A stretch of DNA of 11,624 nt from Spirochaetaceae bacterium (GCA_031257135.1 JAIRPH010000008.1:1-11624); one strand, 5' to 3'; numbered from the stretch's first letter, positions 3,247 to 10,615 are shown. Notes: generated from the letters alone by a model not told the origin. A program made the numbers and translations.

Positions 3247-5676
3247 ATGTCCGATATTTATGTGCCGGGCTTGAAAAGCCGGTTTGATACCAACAAAATC
3301 GTCGATGACCTCATGAAAGTTGAACGTATTCCCAAAGAGCGTTCTGAAAAAAATATTGAAAATCTGCAAGCCCAAAAAATCTATTGGCAGGATTTAGGAC
3401 GCCGTATCACGGCTCTGCGGGACAGCGCGCGATTCCTCTATTCTTTTCAAAATCCTTTTAATGAGCGGGTGATTAATTCATCTGACCCAGCGGTAATCTC
3501 CGCAACCGCTACACGGGAAGCCGTAGAACAAGAATACAGCTTTACGGTTAAACAAATCGCAAAAGCCGACCGGTTCCTGTCAGAACCTCTGGAGGATTCC
3601 TTCAAAATAGCTGAAGGAACCTACAGCTTTTCCATAGGACAGGATACCATAACCTTCCCCTTTAAAGGCGGGTCCTTGAGGGAATTCTCCGATACCATAA
3701 ACCGCAGAGGACGAGGGAAAATAGCCTCAAGCCTTATCTCAGTACAGCCGGGGAAAAAATCGCTTCTCATAGAATCAAAGATAACCGGCGCGGACAATAA
3801 ACTCCTCTTTTTAGACGCCGCGGAAAATCTGGGCGTCCAAGCCGGTATGCTGGGAGAAAAAACCGGCGATACTACCATCAAAGCCGATGTCCTCCAAGTA
3901 AAAGCCGGAGAAACCGCGTTTATCTCCCTTGATATAAAAACGCCCTCTTCCCGAAATGCGGTACTCCAATTTGAAATCGCAACAGAAACCTATACGCCGC
4001 CCGCCCCGGAACCCCCTCCCGAGCCGGAGCAGACGCCTCCGCCCGAGCAGGAGACGCTCGCTCAGGCAACGTCAACTCCGCCGGAGCCTCCCGCTCAGAC
4101 TGAGCCTACTCAACCTGAACCTCAGCAGACGGCTCCGACAACTACCGCCCAACCGTTGACGGCATCCGATCCGGTTATTGCGAAGGCGGCAACCGCGGTA
4201 GCCGCAACAGCGGCGAAAGCGGCGGCGGCGGCAGTAGCCGCCGCGAAAGCGGTTATTGCGGCGGCGGCAGGAGAAAACGCCGCTGAATCAGCCGAGGCGG
4301 ACGCCGAGCCAAAAGATGAAGAAACCCTTGCAAAAGCCGCCGAAGCCAGTGAAGAAAAACCGCCGGAAGAAGCGGTTCAAACCGCGGCGGCGTCTGCGGC
4401 TCCTCCGGCGGCGTCTGCGGAAGCGTCTCAAACCGCGTCTGCGGATGCTCCCAAACCCAGCGAAGGCAATGAAGAACTTGCAAAAGCCGCCGAAGCCGAT
4501 GGAAAAATTGCCGCCGAACCTGCGAAAACGGATAATAAAAAAGATACGCCCTCGTCGGTTGTCCCTGCGTGGACTCCGCTGGTGGATTCCGCAAGACGAG
4601 TGGATAATATGCAGGTATTATTTCTCACCTTCGCGGACGGGAGCAGTCGCGCTCTTCCGCCTATTAAGGATTCCGCTGATTTTTCCTCCTATCAATACCG
4701 GCTTTTCGATATTGTCGGGGAAAAACCCATTGTTTCTCTGGAAATGGTCAACCAAAACACCCACCGGAACGTTTCTATTCGGAACATTCGTTTGCATAAT
4801 CCCGATATAGCCGCAGGCGATATCGGCGCGCTCAAGCCTGTTTCCGAAGCTCAAGATGCGATTATTGCTATGGAAGGCATCGAGATCAACCGGTCCAGCA
4901 ATATCATTAAAGACCTTATTCCGGGAGTTACGCTGACTCCAAAAGCGCCTTCAGATAAACCAGTCGCTTTGAAGGTAGAGCCGGATCGGGAACAGATAAA
5001 AGACTCTATTATAACGTTTGTGGCGAATTATAATCGTCTCATAGCAGATATTAACGTGCTGACTCGTAACGACGACCGGATCATTCAGGAATTGACCTAT
5101 CTTTCAGAAGACGAACAGTCGAACCTTCGGAAGCGCATGGGGGCTTTTGCGGGAGATTCTATTCTAGGGCAATTTAGGGCTACCCTTCAAAGAGTCGCTA
5201 CAGCGCCGTATATGACCTCTGAGCAGGATTTTGCAATGCTGGCGCAGATAGGGATCGGTACGGATGTGCGGGGAAGCGGCGGAAGCGGTTATGACCCGGC
5301 GCGGCTTCGGGGATATTTGGAAATCGATGAAAAGGCGTTGGATACGGCATTGGAAACGAGTCTGTCCGCAGTTCAACAGCTTTTCGGCTATGATTCTGAC
5401 GGAGATTTTATCGTAGATTCCGGCGTAGCCTATACCTTTGAAACGCTTACTAAACCGTATACGGAAATCGGGGGCATTATCGCTCTGAAAACCGGCAGTA
5501 TTGACTCCCGGATAGCTCAGGAAAACCGGCGCATCGAGACCTTGGACAGACAGCTTGCCGCTAAAGAAGCCGCGCTTAAAAGCCAATACGGTCAGATGGA
5601 AGGCGCCTATAATCGTATGGAACGCATGAATTCATCGCTTGATCAGTTTAGCCAGCAGAACAATAATAATAGGTAA
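3247..5676 (+). CDS. fliD: Flagellar hook-associated protein 2 (filament cap), with a large low-complexity insert
   Basis: The product (809 aa) begins with the FliD N-terminal domain: MSDIYVPGLKSRFDTNKIVDDLMKVE is in line with treponemal FliD, and YWQDLGRRITALRDSARFL follows. The FliD C-terminal domain covers about 540-809 (EINRSSNIIKDLIPGVTL at 546-563, then ITFVANYNRLI, ending in a coiled-coil-like segment and a Gln/Asn-rich tail). FliD caps the growing filament and promotes flagellin polymerisation; in spirochaetes this takes place in the periplasm. Residues about 249-437 are an insert without family counterpart: first Pro/Glu/Gln-rich (249-307), then almost pure Ala/Val/Lys (310-341), then Ala/Glu-rich with repeats. 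Without it, the length (about 620 aa) is closer to other spirochaete FliD proteins. AAAGGGA lies 5-6 bases before the start. A 5-base gap follows to the next gene. Confidence 0.95.
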   Translation: MSDIYVPGLKSRFDTNKIVDDLMKVERIPKERSEKNIENLQAQKIYWQDLGRRITALRDSARFLYSFQNPFNERVINSSDPAVISATATREAVEQEYSFTVKQIAKADRFLSEPLEDSFKIAEGTYSFSIGQDTITFPFKGGSLREFSDTINRRGRGKIASSLISVQPGKKSLLIESKITGADNKLLFLDAAENLGVQAGMLGEKTGDTTIKADVLQVKAGETAFISLDIKTPSSRNAVLQFEIATETYTPPAPEPPPEPEQTPPPEQETLAQATSTPPEPPAQTEPTQPEPQQTAPTTTAQPLTASDPVIAKAATAVAATAAKAAAAAVAAAKAVIAAAAGENAAESAEADAEPKDEETLAKAAEASEEKPPEEAVQTAAASAAPPAASAEASQTASADAPKPSEGNEELAKAAEADGKIAAEPAKTDNKKDTPSSVVPAWTPLVDSARRVDNMQVLFLTFADGSSRALPPIKDSADFSSYQYRLFDIVGEKPIVSLEMVNQNTHRNVSIRNIRLHNPDIAAGDIGALKPVSEAQDAIIAMEGIEINRSSNIIKDLIPGVTLTPKAPSDKPVALKVEPDREQIKDSIITFVANYNRLIADINVLTRNDDRIIQELTYLSEDEQSNLRKRMGAFAGDSILGQFRATLQRVATAPYMTSEQDFAMLAQIGIGTDVRGSGGSGYDPARLRGYLEIDEKALDTALETSLSAVQQLFGYDSDGDFIVDSGVAYTFETLTKPYTEIGGIIALKTGSIDSRIAQENRRIETLDRQLAAKEAALKSQYGQMEGAYNRMERMNSSLDQFSQQNNNNR
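4327..4497 (+). repeat. Direct repeats inside the fliD insert
   Basis: A 21-bp exact repeat (encoding LAKAAEA) occurs at 4327-4347 and 4477-4497, 150 bases apart and in frame. Between them, CGGCGGCGTCTGCGG occurs twice, about 23 bases apart. These are likely products of slippage or unequal recombination that expanded the Ala-rich insert. Confidence 0.75.
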
Positions 5677-5681
5677 TTGAT

Positions 5682-6515
5682 ATGGATATATCGATAAATG
5701 GACGTCCGGCGGATATTGTCTTAGAATCGGAAAAGACCCTCGGGGATCTGCTGTCCGGTATTGAGGAATGGCTTCAAGGCTCTGAAAATCGTATCAGCGG
5801 CATACGGATAGACGGGGAAAGGATTGACGCGCTTGCGCTGACCGACGCCTTTAACCGGGAACTAAAAACCATACGCCGTATAGATATTACCGTCAGTACG
5901 TGGCAGGACTTGGCTCTTGAAGCGTTGATTACCATTCAAGACTATCTGAACGTATATGAAACCGGCTCTTTTGAGGAACAGCGGCACATCAGAGACGGCT
6001 GGGAGGCAAGCGTTACCGCCCGTTTTTTGTCCGAACAAATCCCGGATATTTTTGTATTGGTTCATAAAACCGTATCCGGCGAGGGAATCAGCCCGCGGGA
6101 TATGATTCGGCTCATTGATGAACGAATCAGGGAGCTTATAGAGCCGTCCGCGGAACTCGCCCATATAAGCCCGCTGATTTCGGAAATTGCGGTCCGCCTT
6201 GAGGACATCCCTTTGGACATTCAAACCGGGAAAGACGGCAGGGTAGCGGAAACGGTACAGTTGTTTTCTCATACCGTAGACAAGTTATTCCGAATCATTC
6301 GTTTTTTGAGCTTACAAGGGAGCGTGCCGGATTCCCTCGTAATCGACGCTCTTCCGTTAAACGGTTTTATCGACGCTTTCGCTGATATTCTCAAAGAGCT
6401 GTTGACTGCCTATGAAGCGCAGGACGCAGTATTGGTAGGAGATTTGGCGGAATATGAACTCGCTCCTCGATTATTGAAACTATACGCCGCGCTCACCGAT
6501 ACGAAGGCGGCTTAA
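5682..6515 (+). CDS. Uncharacterised protein encoded between fliD and tsaE
   Basis: I do not recognise a named family for this 277-aa protein. It has no signal peptide or membrane segment and is acidic and mostly helical by appearance. The first 60 residues (MDISINGRPADIVLESEKTL and on to about DGERIDAL) look like a small alpha/beta domain; the rest looks like helix bundles. The start is 5 bases after the fliD stop, so it is very probably cotranslated or coupled (only a weak AGG lies upstream). As I recall, T. pallidum also has an unnamed gene after fliD. Position suggests a flagellar helper, for example a FliS/FliT-like export chaperone for flagellin or FliD, but no motif proves it. Confidence 0.8.
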   Translation: MDISINGRPADIVLESEKTLGDLLSGIEEWLQGSENRISGIRIDGERIDALALTDAFNRELKTIRRIDITVSTWQDLALEALITIQDYLNVYETGSFEEQRHIRDGWEASVTARFLSEQIPDIFVLVHKTVSGEGISPRDMIRLIDERIRELIEPSAELAHISPLISEIAVRLEDIPLDIQTGKDGRVAETVQLFSHTVDKLFRIIRFLSLQGSVPDSLVIDALPLNGFIDAFADILKELLTAYEAQDAVLVGDLAEYELAPRLLKLYAALTDTKAA

Positions 6516-6542
6516 CTAACGTAAAGCAGGGATAATGATGCT

Positions 6543-6806
6543 ATGAAAGTACTCGGAATTAAAGAAATAGTCAGAAAAGACGTTCCTATCTATTATCGCA
6601 GATTCTTTTCAGGCATTGCCAGCATAGAATTTCTGAATGTCGCTGTGGAACGGCGGATTGATTTCTTTATTGAAACTATGCCGACAGGCAGTAAAGAGAT
6701 TATCGTTACCATTGCCGAACCCGTTGATTACCCCTTAGTGCCGCTTATCAGGGCATTAAAATCAACTATAGACGCCCTTGATACGAATGGAGACCTCCCG
6801 CTTTAA
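6543..6806 (+). CDS. Small uncharacterised protein (87 aa) overlapping tsaE
   Basis: Unrecognised. The protein (starts MKVLGIKEIVRKDVPIYYRR) is a compact alpha/beta sequence without signal peptide or membrane segment; alternating strands such as IDFFIETM and KEIIVTIAEP can be seen. The ATG at 6543 follows CAGGGA (6527-6532) by 10 bases, and an upstream ATG at 6535 stops after three codons. Its last 20 bases (6787-6806) overlap the start of tsaE, so translation of tsaE may depend on it. The reading frame and ribosome site support a real gene. A flagellar role or a regulatory role for tsaE are both only possibilities. Confidence 0.78.
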   Translation: MKVLGIKEIVRKDVPIYYRRFFSGIASIEFLNVAVERRIDFFIETMPTGSKEIIVTIAEPVDYPLVPLIRALKSTIDALDTNGDLPL

Positions 6807-7236
6807 TATCGTCGCCGCTTCTCCTGAAGAGACCGCCGGGGCAGGAGAAAAACTTGCGGAACGCCTTCATGCAGGAAGCGTCGTAGCCTTACGGGGAGGG
6901 CTGGGCGCGGGCAAAACCTGTTTTGCCAAAGGCGTTGCCCGCGGGCTTGGAGTACAGGAGGAAGTGACCAGCCCGACCTATACGATTGTTTCCGAATACG
7001 AGGGACGTCTGCCTCTGTATCACATCGACGCCTACCGGCTTCAGGGGGACGCGGATTTCAGCAATATCGGCGGAGAAGAACTGCTGTTCGGAGCCGGCGT
7101 TTCGATAATTGAGTGGAGCGAACGCCTTCCTCAGTCTATACCGGAGGATGCGGTTGTCGTTGAAATTAATCTGTTGGAAGATGGACGCCGCGCTATTCAG
7201 ATACAAGGGATCGGAAATGAATATTCTTGCCTTTGA
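6787..7236 (+). CDS. tsaE: tRNA t6A biosynthesis ATPase TsaE
   Basis: The product (149 aa from the ATG at 6787) has the TsaE (YjeE) pattern: Walker A GGLGAGKT (37-44), the switch-like SPTYT (62-66), HIDAYRL (79-85) and IIEWSERL (107-114). TsaE is the small ATPase that works with TsaB and TsaD to transfer threonylcarbamoyl to A37 of ANN-decoding tRNAs in the cytoplasm. Length matches the family (about 150). No Shine-Dalgarno sequence precedes the ATG; it overlaps the upstream gene by 20 bases, so coupling is likely. A TTG at 6778 in the same frame is an alternative start. The tsaB partner follows with another 20-base overlap. Confidence 0.93.
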   Translation: METSRFNIVAASPEETAGAGEKLAERLHAGSVVALRGGLGAGKTCFAKGVARGLGVQEEVTSPTYTIVSEYEGRLPLYHIDAYRLQGDADFSNIGGEELLFGAGVSIIEWSERLPQSIPEDAVVVEINLLEDGRRAIQIQGIGNEYSCL

Positions 7237-7897
7237 TACCGCAACGCCGATTTGTTCAATCGGATTGGCTTCGGAAAAGGGAACATGGTACATCGAAATC
7301 GATGCGGGTCAGCGTCATTCGGAGTCGTTCATGGACGCGGCGGATATGCTCATGCGTCTTGGGGGCTTACAGCCGGACGATTTAGATGGAGTTGCCTGTA
7401 TGAAAGGTCCCGGCTCATTTACCGGACTCCGAGTCGGGTTTTCCGCGGCTAAGGGCATCTGTCTTGCCTTGGGGATTCCTCTGCTTCCGGTTCCTACATT
7501 GGACTGTTTAGTTCGTCCCAGTTCAGGTTTTCCCGGTTTAATCGCGCCGGTTATCGACGCCAAACAGCATTGTTATTTCACGGCTTTATATCGAGGCGAG
7601 GAACGGCTTACCGATTACATGGACGCCGACGCTCGGAGTATTGCGGAGCTGTTGCAGGGAACAGACCCCATACTGCTTACCGGTCTTGACGCTGACCTGC
7701 TGTATTCAGAACTGAAGAGCATACCTTCTCTAAGAGACCGGCTACAGCTTGATCCCTGCCGGCGGAAAGGAGGCGCGCGAGAGCTTCTGGCTTTGGCGAA
7801 ACTCAGGCTTGCGAAACCGGACCATATTGAAACTGAGGTTTTTACAGGACCCTTATATTTGCGAAAAAGCGACGCTGAATTACAAACATTGAAATAA
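7217..7897 (+). CDS. tsaB: tRNA t6A biosynthesis protein TsaB
   Basis: The product (226 aa) starts MNILAFDTATPICSIGLAS, the typical TsaB (YeaZ) first strand of the ASKHA fold, and has the conserved KGPGSFTGLRVGFSAAKGI block (63-81). TsaB is the non-catalytic partner that binds TsaD and TsaE in t6A synthesis. The ATG at 7217 is chosen because MNILAFDT is the family start; AAGGGA (7205-7210) lies 6 bases before it. An upstream in-frame ATG at 7109 would add 36 residues that belong to tsaE in another frame. tsaD is not in the window. Confidence 0.94.
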   Translation: MNILAFDTATPICSIGLASEKGTWYIEIDAGQRHSESFMDAADMLMRLGGLQPDDLDGVACMKGPGSFTGLRVGFSAAKGICLALGIPLLPVPTLDCLVRPSSGFPGLIAPVIDAKQHCYFTALYRGEERLTDYMDADARSIAELLQGTDPILLTGLDADLLYSELKSIPSLRDRLQLDPCRRKGGARELLALAKLRLAKPDHIETEVFTGPLYLRKSDAELQTLK

Positions 7898-7930
7898 AAT
7901 CTTCAATAAAAATTGTTGACGCAAACCTTT

Positions 7931-8554
7931 TTATATCAGCAAATAGTAACAGACGATTCTCTGGATGCTGTTGTTTTCGATAACAAAAATTACTTCTTCG
8001 GTTAAACCGTAGTAGCTTATACTTTCGCCGTCTCCTTTAAAATAGTGATTGCCGAAAACGTCAATGAGTTTCTCAACAGAGTCTCCGATATTTATCGTTT
8101 TTAAGCGGTTGTTTTTTTTACTTACTTCGACATACGCATAGAGTTGTCCGCCTTTATCAGAAACAAAATAGGTATGTTTTAGGTCTTCATAGGTCAATTC
8201 TCGTAAACCGGTTATCAAGACGCCCTCAAAGGTAAAAGGGATAATCGATACAACCGTATCCGCTAAAGGCGTTCCGTAAATACGGGTAACGCCGTTTTCA
8301 TCATCCAGCAAAGAAGCGTCATATTTACGTCCGTTAAGTATTTCCGTTATGACATAGGTTTCGACGCTTTCTCTGCTTTCTTCAAAAGAATTGTTCTTTT
8401 CTTCGGCGTAGGGTTTTGTAATAGTATCGGATTTTTCTTGATCCTCTAATGAAGCATGAGGTTCCGGGCTTGCGGCTTCCGGGGACGCCGTTGGTCCCGC
8501 AGTTTTGTTGCATGAGCATATCAGCGCAAAAGCCAATATAACCAATATCTTCAT
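7931..8554 (-). CDS. Putative lipoprotein of unknown function
   Basis: The product (207 aa) starts with a short lipoprotein signal: MKILVILAFALICSC, lipobox ICS|C with the acylated Cys at 15, which fits the relaxed spirochaete rule. Residues 16-65 are a polar Pro/Ser/Glu-rich linker. From about 66 there is a compact alpha/beta domain with GDSVEKLIDVFG and then a strand-rich end; this pattern is loosely like BamE/SmpA-type lipoprotein domains, but that is a weak guess. It is convergent with tsaB (33 bases between the stops). No ribosome site is visible; the promoter lies so close that the message may start at the ATG. Confidence 0.8.
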   Translation of the reverse strand: MKILVILAFALICSCNKTAGPTASPEAASPEPHASLEDQEKSDTITKPYAEEKNNSFEESRESVETYVITEILNGRKYDASLLDDENGVTRIYGTPLADTVVSIIPFTFEGVLITGLRELTYEDLKHTYFVSDKGGQLYAYVEVSKKNNRLKTINIGDSVEKLIDVFGNHYFKGDGESISYYGLTEEVIFVIENNSIQRIVCYYLLI

Positions 8555-8560
8555 ATATAT

Positions 8561-8590
8561 ATCGTATCATAAGCGATTTTAGTATGTCAA
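8561..8590 (-). promoter_or_regulatory. Extended -10 promoter for the lipoprotein gene
   Basis: On the minus strand a perfect TTGACA (8585-8590) is followed after 18 bases by TACGAT (8561-8566), preceded by TGA so that it forms a TGn extended -10. Only six bases (8555-8560) separate the -10 from the start codon, so transcription would begin at or very near the ATG. Confidence 0.6.
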
Positions 8591-8600
8591 GCGGAAACAA

Positions 8601-8621
8601 GAACGGCGGCGCGCGCCGTTC
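8601..8621 (-). terminator. GC-rich hairpin after the ThuA-like gene
   Basis: GAACGGCG (8614-8621 read on the minus strand) pairs with CGCCGTTC (8601-8608), 8 bp around a 5-nt GC loop. It lies 7 bases after the stop codon. The following minus-strand bases are TTGTTTCC, a poor U-run, so it may be a weak terminator or a 3'-end-stabilising hairpin. Confidence 0.55.
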
Positions 8622-8627
8622 CGTAGA

Positions 8628-9353
8628 CTACAGTTTTTCTAAAGGCGGTACGTTGGGGCAGGTCAGGGGTCCAACCTTGACAACCGGATTCGCCCATTTT
8701 ACCGCGTTGACGATGACCTTCTGGACGGTCTCATGATGATAGGTCGGGTTAGTTTCATGGCCGGGCTGAAAATAGAAGACTTTGCCGTACTCTTTTTTAA
8801 AGGTTACGCCGCTTCTAAACACATTGCCCCCCTGAAACCAACTGATAAATACCGTCTGGAGAGGTTCGGGGATGCCGAAAGGCTCGCCGTACATTTCCTC
8901 ATGGTCGATGACGAACTGCTCAGGAATCCCGACGGCGATGGGATGCCCGGAAGCGGCGGTCCAGATGCGGGTTTTCTCATTTGCCTCCCGCCAGCAGAGC
9001 CTGCCGCTGGTCCCCAGCAACTGCATGAAGGGTTTCGACTTATGAGCCGAATGGAGAAAGACAATCCCCATGCCCCTCTGAACCCTATCGACAACCCGCC
9101 GGGCTATCGCGTCATCCACCTTGTCATGATAGACGTGACCCCACCAGATCAATACGTCCGTATCGTCGAGGAGCGTTTCTGACAGTCCTTGTTCAGGGTC
9201 GGCAAGGACAGCGGTTTTCGCCTGAATTTCCGGGTCCTTGTTGAGAAATCCCGCGATGGCTTCGTGCAGTCCCTGGGGATATACCGCCGTTACTTCCGGT
9301 TTTTTCTGGGATTCTCCGTATTCGTTCCAGACCGTAACCTTAATTTTGTTCAT
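8628..9353 (-). CDS. ThuA-domain protein (sugar/3-keto-sugar metabolism)
   Basis: The product (241 aa) is a ThuA-like protein with the class I glutamine-amidotransferase-like fold. It shows the nucleophile-region equivalents DVLIWWGHVYH (66-76), VFLHSAHKS (98-106), IDHEEMYGEPFGIPEP (149-164) and FYFQPGHETNPTYHHE (193-208). The His-rich loops are the conserved part of the family; the classical amidotransferase Cys is absent, as usual for ThuA. In rhizobia, thuA and the Gfo-type thuB act together on trehalose and related disaccharides through 3-keto products. Here an oxidoreductase lies directly upstream. The start (353 region, minus) is 3 bases after the upstream stop, with AAGGA inside the end of that gene, which indicates translational coupling. 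The substrate is not known. Confidence 0.85.
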   Translation of the reverse strand: MNKIKVTVWNEYGESQKKPEVTAVYPQGLHEAIAGFLNKDPEIQAKTAVLADPEQGLSETLLDDTDVLIWWGHVYHDKVDDAIARRVVDRVQRGMGIVFLHSAHKSKPFMQLLGTSGRLCWREANEKTRIWTAASGHPIAVGIPEQFVIDHEEMYGEPFGIPEPLQTVFISWFQGGNVFRSGVTFKKEYGKVFYFQPGHETNPTYHHETVQKVIVNAVKWANPVVKVGPLTCPNVPPLEKL

Positions 9354-9356
9354 CTG

Positions 9357-10445
9357 CTAATCCTTAAAATAATAGGGCTGACCGGTTTTGGCGGAAATAT
9401 AGATGCCTTCCAGTATCTTGGTCACTGCCGCGGCTTGCTCCGGCAGTACATAGAGCTTGCCTTCTCCGCGAATCGCCTCGGCGAAGGTTCGGGCTTCGAT
9501 GTCCGCGTCTTTTTCTTGGACTGATCCGTAGAAGGCAACGCCTCCGGCTTTGAAATCAGGCTGAAGAACATACTGTCTGCCGTTTCTGACGCCGTTAATG
9601 GTGAGTTCGCCGCTGTGAGGCATATCAGCTCCCGCCTTAGTGCCGCAAAGGGTGGTCACCGCTTCCCGGACCGCCGTAGTATTCAAAGCCCAACTGCTCT
9701 GGAGGATTATGGTCGCCTTGTTTTTCATCACGATAAAGCCGAACGCGGAATCCTCTACGGTGAATTTAGCCGAGTCCCAGTCTCCCCAAGCGTTGCCGGT
9801 ATCTTTATCGTTGTTCAGCTTGTGGTAGACAGAACCTACCGCATACTCCGGCTCATAGTTGTTCATCATAAAGAGGGTAAGGTCTAAGGCGTGAGTTCCA
9901 ATGTCGATGAGCGGACCTCCTCCTTGTTTTTCTTCGTCTAGGAAGACGCCCCAAGTAGGAACCGCCCGGCGGCGTATGGCGGTGGCTTTGGCGAAGTAGA
10001 TGTCTCCCAGGGTTCCCTTATCGCACTCGGCTTTGAGGAATAGGCTGTCAGGACGATACCGGTTTTGATACCCGATGGTCAGGAGTTTTCCGCTTTTGTC
10101 TCTTGCCGCAAGCATGGCTTTAGCTTCATGGTAGTTCTTCGCCATAGGCTTTTCGCACAATACGTGCAGACCCGCCTCCAGCGCGGCAACTGAAATCTCG
10201 CTATGAGAGCTGTTCGGGGTCAGCACGCACACCGCATCGAGGTCCTCTTTGAGGAGTTCCCGGTAATCGGTAAAGACCTTTCCTTTTCCCTCGGCGTACT
10301 CCTTGTTCGCTTTTTCGGCTCTCTCTTTGACGATATCGCAGAAGCAGACCATCCCTACGTCTTTAAGTTTCTGAATAGACGGCAGATGTTTAGCTTCCGC
10401 AATTCCACCGCATCCGATAATACCATATCTCAATTTTTTACTCAT
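9357..10445 (-). CDS. Gfo/Idh/MocA-family NAD(P)-dependent oxidoreductase
   Basis: The product (362 aa) has an N-terminal Rossmann domain with GIIGCGGIA (8-16), the VLTPNSSHSEI block (74-84) and the catalytic-lysine motif CEKPMA (97-102). The C-terminal domain has GGGPLIDIGTHALDL (175-189), with Asp181 and His185 at the usual catalytic positions. Such enzymes oxidise or reduce a hydroxyl of a sugar, inositol or glycoside with NAD(P). Length is normal. AAAGGGAA lies 6-7 bases before the start. It is the first gene of a coupled pair with the ThuA-like gene, so oxidation at C3 of a glycoside is a reasonable guess; the substrate cannot be read from the sequence. Confidence 0.93.
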   Translation of the reverse strand: MSKKLRYGIIGCGGIAEAKHLPSIQKLKDVGMVCFCDIVKERAEKANKEYAEGKGKVFTDYRELLKEDLDAVCVLTPNSSHSEISVAALEAGLHVLCEKPMAKNYHEAKAMLAARDKSGKLLTIGYQNRYRPDSLFLKAECDKGTLGDIYFAKATAIRRRAVPTWGVFLDEEKQGGGPLIDIGTHALDLTLFMMNNYEPEYAVGSVYHKLNNDKDTGNAWGDWDSAKFTVEDSAFGFIVMKNKATIILQSSWALNTTAVREAVTTLCGTKAGADMPHSGELTINGVRNGRQYVLQPDFKAGGVAFYGSVQEKDADIEARTFAEAIRGEGKLYVLPEQAAAVTKILEGIYISAKTGQPYYFKD

Positions 10446-10464
10446 ATATGATTCCCTTTACCTA

Positions 10465-10493
10465 TAGTATACTACATAGTACCCTGACTAGGG
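10465..10493 (-). promoter_or_regulatory. Dyads in the putative promoter of the oxidoreductase operon
   Basis: TAGTATACTA (10465-10474) is a perfect 10-bp palindrome that contains a TATACT usable as a -10 on the minus strand. CCCT-GACT-AGGG (10482-10493) lies in the region expected for spacer and -35. No good -35 hexamer is seen (TTCCCT at 18 bases is the best), which is typical of an activated or operator-controlled promoter. The regulator is unknown. Confidence 0.35.
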
Positions 10494-10615
10494 AAGGTAT
10501 CTCATAAAAATTGCGCTGATCCGCTGGAGAAAAGCCGAAAAAAATCGTAAAAAATTTCCGGCAGACCCCCTGTTTTTGAAGACCTCGTTTGTATTCTATA
10601 GACAAGAGGATAACA

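Noticed and set aside
4168..4290. Ala-rich stretch of FliD as a membrane segment
   Set aside because: Regular Lys residues and very high Ala content point to a soluble helix rather than a transmembrane one.
4253..4594. 113-codon minus-strand ORF over the fliD insert
   Set aside because: Low-complexity product of the same GC-rich repeats, with no start context.
4256..4810. 184-codon plus-strand ORF in another frame of fliD
   Set aside because: Extremely Arg/Lys/Pro-rich because it reads the GCC/GCG-rich Ala insert out of frame; fliD is open across the whole region.
7109..7216. Longer start of tsaB at the ATG at 7109
   Set aside because: It would add 36 residues that lie inside tsaE and have no counterpart in TsaB proteins; MNILAFDT at 7217 is the family start and has a ribosome site.
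7898..7930. Bidirectional terminator between tsaB and the lipoprotein gene
   Set aside because: Only 4-5 bp AT pairings (such as CAAT/ATTG) are found; too weak to call.
8733..9182. 149-codon plus-strand ORF opposite the ThuA-like gene
   Set aside because: Antisense to a gene with clear family motifs; no ribosome site or recognisable domain.
10576..10602. Promoter for the BOF gene (TTGAAG with TATAGA)
   Set aside because: The spacer is only 15 bases and the resulting transcript would start at the ribosome site.
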